Assembly (NCBI RefSeq): GCF_039929605.1
Contig: NZ_JBDSQX010000083.1
Span: 1 to 25,576, forward strand
Direction: 5' to 3'
From: Pelomonas sp039929605
Lineage (GTDB): Bacteria; Pseudomonadota; Gammaproteobacteria; Burkholderiales; Burkholderiaceae_C
DNA: 25,576 nt
The notes below the pieces were generated by a model that saw only the letters and a list, made by a program, of their open reading frames with translations, did not search any database and was not told where the DNA came from. The number at the start of each line of letters is the position of its first letter. Positions within the stretch are counted from its first letter, which is position 1. The position numbers were made by a program, and so were the translations under genes. Shown in pieces: positions 23,786 to 25,576 of the stretch.

Positions 23786-24513
23786 TCAGTTCTTGATCTC
23801 GACGCCGGCGAACATCACTTCGCCGCGCAGCACCAGGCGCGGGCCGGGGGTCATGGGCGGCACGGTCTTGTCTTCCACGCCGCCGAAGAGCGAGGAGATC
23901 TCCACCACCACCAGCCAGTCGCGCGGCACGCGCAGGTCGACGCCGCTGAAGCGGGCCGAGATGTCCAGCCGCGCCTCGTCGCCGGCGATGACGGCCTGGG
24001 TCAGGTCGAGCTCGATGCCGCCGAAGGTGCTGGTGATGCGTCCGCCCTTGAAGGCAGCCGAGCCAACGCGCTGGTTGATGCCGCTGAAGCTGGCGTCGAG
24101 GTCGACCACGTCGCCATGGGCCAGCGTGAGCGCCTGCGAGCCGCCCGGCAGGGCCAGGCCCCGACGCGGGAAGAAGGCGCGCATGAGGATGGACAGGCCG
24201 ACGACGATGATGAGCACGGGCCACCAGTCGCGCCAGTGGAAATTCATGTAGCCCAGGTTCTACGCCGTCAGCACCAGGCCTGCGCCGATGGCGATGAGGC
24301 CAACCATGCCGCTGCCCGCCTGCCTCGGCCAGCCAGCCGGCCCAGGCCCCACAGCACCAGGCCCAGCGGCCAGAAGGTGCGCATCAGCGAGATGTCGAAG
24401 AAGTGCAGGTTGTCCAGCAATGCCAGCACGCCGATGCCGACGACGGCCAGGCCGAACAGGATGCGGTGGCCGGCATGCTGAGGCGGGCAGGGGCGGGCGC
24501 GGGTCGGCTTCAT
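23786..24513 (-). pseudogene. LiaF-like cell-envelope-stress protein gene, broken by a frameshift and an amber stop
   Basis: The N-terminal part (ATG 24513) reads MKPTRARPCP, then HRILFGLAVVGIGVLALLDN and FWPLGLVLWGLGRLAG, the paired membrane helices of LiaI/LiaF proteins. After about 24335 the family sequence continues in another frame as GMVGLIAIGAGLVLTA, then a TAG at 24262-24260 where the family would read on, then NLGYMNFHWRDWWPVLIIVVG. The C-terminal part is a normal LiaF C-terminal domain (SAAFKGGRITSTFGGIELDL, RFSGVDLRVPRDW, SSLFGGVEDKTVP, GEVMFAGVEIKN). An ATG at 24247 could still express this last part (153 residues). LiaF proteins restrain a sensor kinase; here the kinase is also broken. 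Confidence 0.72.
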
Positions 24514-24631
24514 GGGCGGGGTCTGTCTATGGAAACGAGCTGCGAGTAGACCCTGGCTCGGTGCCTGCCACGGCGCCGTTTCGGCGAATCGCCGGGTTTC
24601 GCCGACGAATCGACATCGCGCTTCGCCAATG

Positions 24632-24660
24632 AAAAAAGCCCGGTGTCGAAACACCGGGCT
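24632..24660 (-). terminator. intrinsic terminator of the phasin gene
   Basis: A perfect 10-bp stem (AGCCCGGTGT / ACACCGGGCT, 24637-24646 and 24651-24660) with a 4-base loop is followed, on the minus strand, by a run of six T. It lies 25 bp beyond the phasin stop codon. This is a textbook factor-independent terminator. Confidence 0.92.
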
Positions 24661-24684
24661 TTCGGGAGGCAGGAGCCTCAGGTC

Positions 24685-25239
24685 TTAGGCAGCGCGCTTG
24701 ACCGGGCGAGCCGCGGTTTGCGTGGCCTTGACGGCTTGCGTCGTGGCGGCCTGGAAGTTGGCTTCGGCCACATCCACGGCTTGCTTGGTGGCCTTCTGGA
24801 CCGACTCGAAAGCGTTGCTGGCAGCGGCGACGGCAGACTTCACCAGCGCGACGGCGTTCTCGGTGCCGGCCGGCGCGTTCTTGGCGGCGGTGTCGACGAG
24901 GGTCGAGAACTTCTGCTGCGCTTCGGCCAGTTGGCCCTCGGCAACCTTGGCGACTTCAGCGCCGGTGCTGGAGGCGATGTCGTAGATATGACGGCTGTAG
25001 GAAGCGGCCTTCTCGGCGGTGGGCTGCAGCAGGGCTGCTTGCAGGGCCAGCAGCTCTTGCGCGTCCTTGACCGACAGCGCAGCGGTGGTCGTGTCGGCAG
25101 CTTCGCTCAGCGCGGTGCGGGCGACTTGCAGGTTCAGCTCGACGAGCTTCTCGACGCCTTCGAACGCCTTGTTCGTCAGGCCGAACAGGGTTTCGATGTT
25201 GGCTTTGTGGGCGGCGATGATTTGTTCAGCGGTCAGCAT
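24685..25239 (-). CDS. phasin family protein (PHA granule surface)
   Basis: The 184-residue protein begins MLTAEQIIAAHKANIETLFG, the phasin opening, followed by LTNKAFEGVEKLVELNLQVARTAL and long amphipathic helices rich in Ala, Glu and Lys. The C-terminus is an Ala/Thr/Lys-rich tail (TTQAVKATQTAARPVKRAA). Phasins coat polyhydroxyalkanoate granules and control their size and number. GGAG lies about nine bases before the ATG at 25239. The gene stands alone with its own promoter, operator-like palindrome and terminator, as expected for a strongly expressed, PhaR-controlled phaP gene. Several paralogs usually exist, so I give no symbol. Confidence 0.92.
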   Translation of the reverse strand: MLTAEQIIAAHKANIETLFGLTNKAFEGVEKLVELNLQVARTALSEAADTTTAALSVKDAQELLALQAALLQPTAEKAASYSRHIYDIASSTGAEVAKVAEGQLAEAQQKFSTLVDTAAKNAPAGTENAVALVKSAVAAASNAFESVQKATKQAVDVAEANFQAATTQAVKATQTAARPVKRAA

Positions 25240-25284
25240 GGTGTTACTCCGTTATTCAAGTGGTGGAACCGTTTGCTGTGCTTC

Positions 25285-25302
25285 TTTTGCTGCACTGCAA
25301 CA
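25285..25302. promoter_or_regulatory. secondary TGC-rich PhaR-like site
   Basis: TTTTGCTGCACTGCAACA contains TTGC and GCAA arms and repeats the core of the upstream palindrome imperfectly. It lies downstream of the predicted -10 box, between promoter and phasin start, where a repressor would block transcription. PhaR proteins are known to bind TGC-rich sites of this kind. Confidence 0.45.
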
Positions 25303-25310
25303 TGGACTGA

Positions 25311-25338
25311 ATGATAGAGGTCATCTCGCAGATTGCAA
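25311..25338 (-). promoter_or_regulatory. predicted sigma70-type phasin promoter
   Basis: On the minus strand TTGCAA (25338-25333) and TATCAT (25316-25311) are separated by 16 bases. Both are close to the -35 and -10 consensus, and they sit about 70-100 bases upstream of the phasin ATG. Confidence 0.5.
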
Positions 25339-25344
25339 GAACTA

Positions 25345-25363
25345 TTTGCTGCGGTGCAGCAAA
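25345..25363. promoter_or_regulatory. perfect 19-bp palindrome, probable PhaR operator
   Basis: TTTGCTGC (25345-25352) and GCAGCAAA (25356-25363) are perfect 8-bp arms around a 3-bp spacer. The core CTGC-N3-GCAG is the form reported for PhaR binding upstream of phasin genes. It lies just upstream of the predicted phasin -35 box. Assignment to PhaR is inference from motif and gene identity. Confidence 0.65.
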
Positions 25364-25438
25364 CTAGGGGTGACAGCGTGTGACAAAGCGCAGACGGTAA
25401 CGTTGCTAGGGCTTGTTGGCACTACGGCAATGGGTCGC

Positions 25439-25536
25439 GTTGTAGCCAGAAGGGGCGCAGGCACGACGCAAACCGCAAGCCGAGCACGCGCCCGGCGAGG
25501 ATTTGCAACACAGCCTGCGCCCCTTCTGGCCATAAC
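25439..25536. repeat. long structured inverted repeat with 18-bp perfect arms
   Basis: GCCAGAAGGGGCGCAGGC at 25445-25462 is exactly complementary to 25513-25530. The pairing extends outward to 25439/25536 with one mismatch and one G-T pair. After an internal loop it resumes with GCAAA (25468-25472) and TTTGC (25502-25506). The whole 98-bp unit can form one long hairpin. I see no gene here on either strand. It may be a dispersed palindromic element, a structured RNA or a cruciform; no T-run supports a terminator. Confidence 0.7.
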
Positions 25537-25576
25537 CCGGAGGGAAGGCCCGTAGCCAGCGGCCACTCCGCGTTGC

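Noticed and set aside
25439..25536. Integron attC recombination site
   Set aside because: The ends read GTT...AAC, not the RYYYAAC...GTTRRRY order of attC, and there is no integrase or cassette nearby.

Overview
The window reads as a piece of chromosome from a GC-rich betaproteobacterium, most likely order Burkholderiales (Comamonadaceae / Rubrivivax / Roseateles type). The grounds are a DUF934-cysI pair, a TSUP sulfite exporter, YbiB, a YihY/BrkB protein, a phasin under an apparent PhaR-type operator, and GC-rich palindromic intergenic elements. Species placement is inference.

Layout. (1) 1-4747, minus strand: sulfur assimilation (DUF934 and cysI overlapping by 4 bp, TauE/SafE exporter), ybiB and a small outer-membrane beta-barrel protein. 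(2) 4995-8826: a large membrane-bound HD-GYP cyclic-di-GMP phosphodiesterase, convergent with a secreted DUF4399 protein. (3) 9207-15442: an accessory block with clearly more A/T-rich codons than its flanks. It holds a frameshifted relic of a CvaA/HlyD-type peptide-export adaptor, two exported or membrane-anchored proteins of unknown function, a HlyC/MceI-like acyltransferase, an overlapping MchC/MceJ-like protein with SelO-type motifs, and a GH5-GT11 fusion (glycosidase plus fucosyltransferase). (4) 15591-18304: an ornithine cyclodeaminase gene whose 3' end is split by a complete IS5-family element with 18-bp terminal repeats and a 6-bp target duplication, followed by a divergent Lrp/AsnC regulator. 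(5) 18869-21555, plus strand: a DUF5694/TraB-like secreted protein, a patatin-like lipoprotein and a LON-substrate-binding-domain protein. (6) 21533-24513, minus strand: an alpha/beta hydrolase, YihY/BrkB, and the remains of a LiaF-like / sensor kinase / LytTR regulator locus. (7) 24632-25576: a phasin with terminator, promoter and operator-like palindrome, then a long structured inverted repeat.

Most interesting point. The accessory block resembles the tailoring and export part of a class IIb (siderophore-linked) microcin locus: mceI/mchD (HlyC-like), mceJ/mchC, and mceG/mchE (CvaA-like adaptor, here a relic). It lies outside the enterobacteria and beside an uncommon GH5-GT11 fusion. I find no intact exporter and no precursor peptide in the window, so it is either a decayed cluster or a tailoring module that acts on a substrate encoded elsewhere. 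The MchC-like protein has the SelO signatures Lys-Gly-x-Gly and Asn...Asp-Tyr-Gly, which suggests how the ATP-dependent half of such a ligation could work.

Limits: all family calls come from reading motifs by eye. No database search, GC calculation or structure prediction was run.
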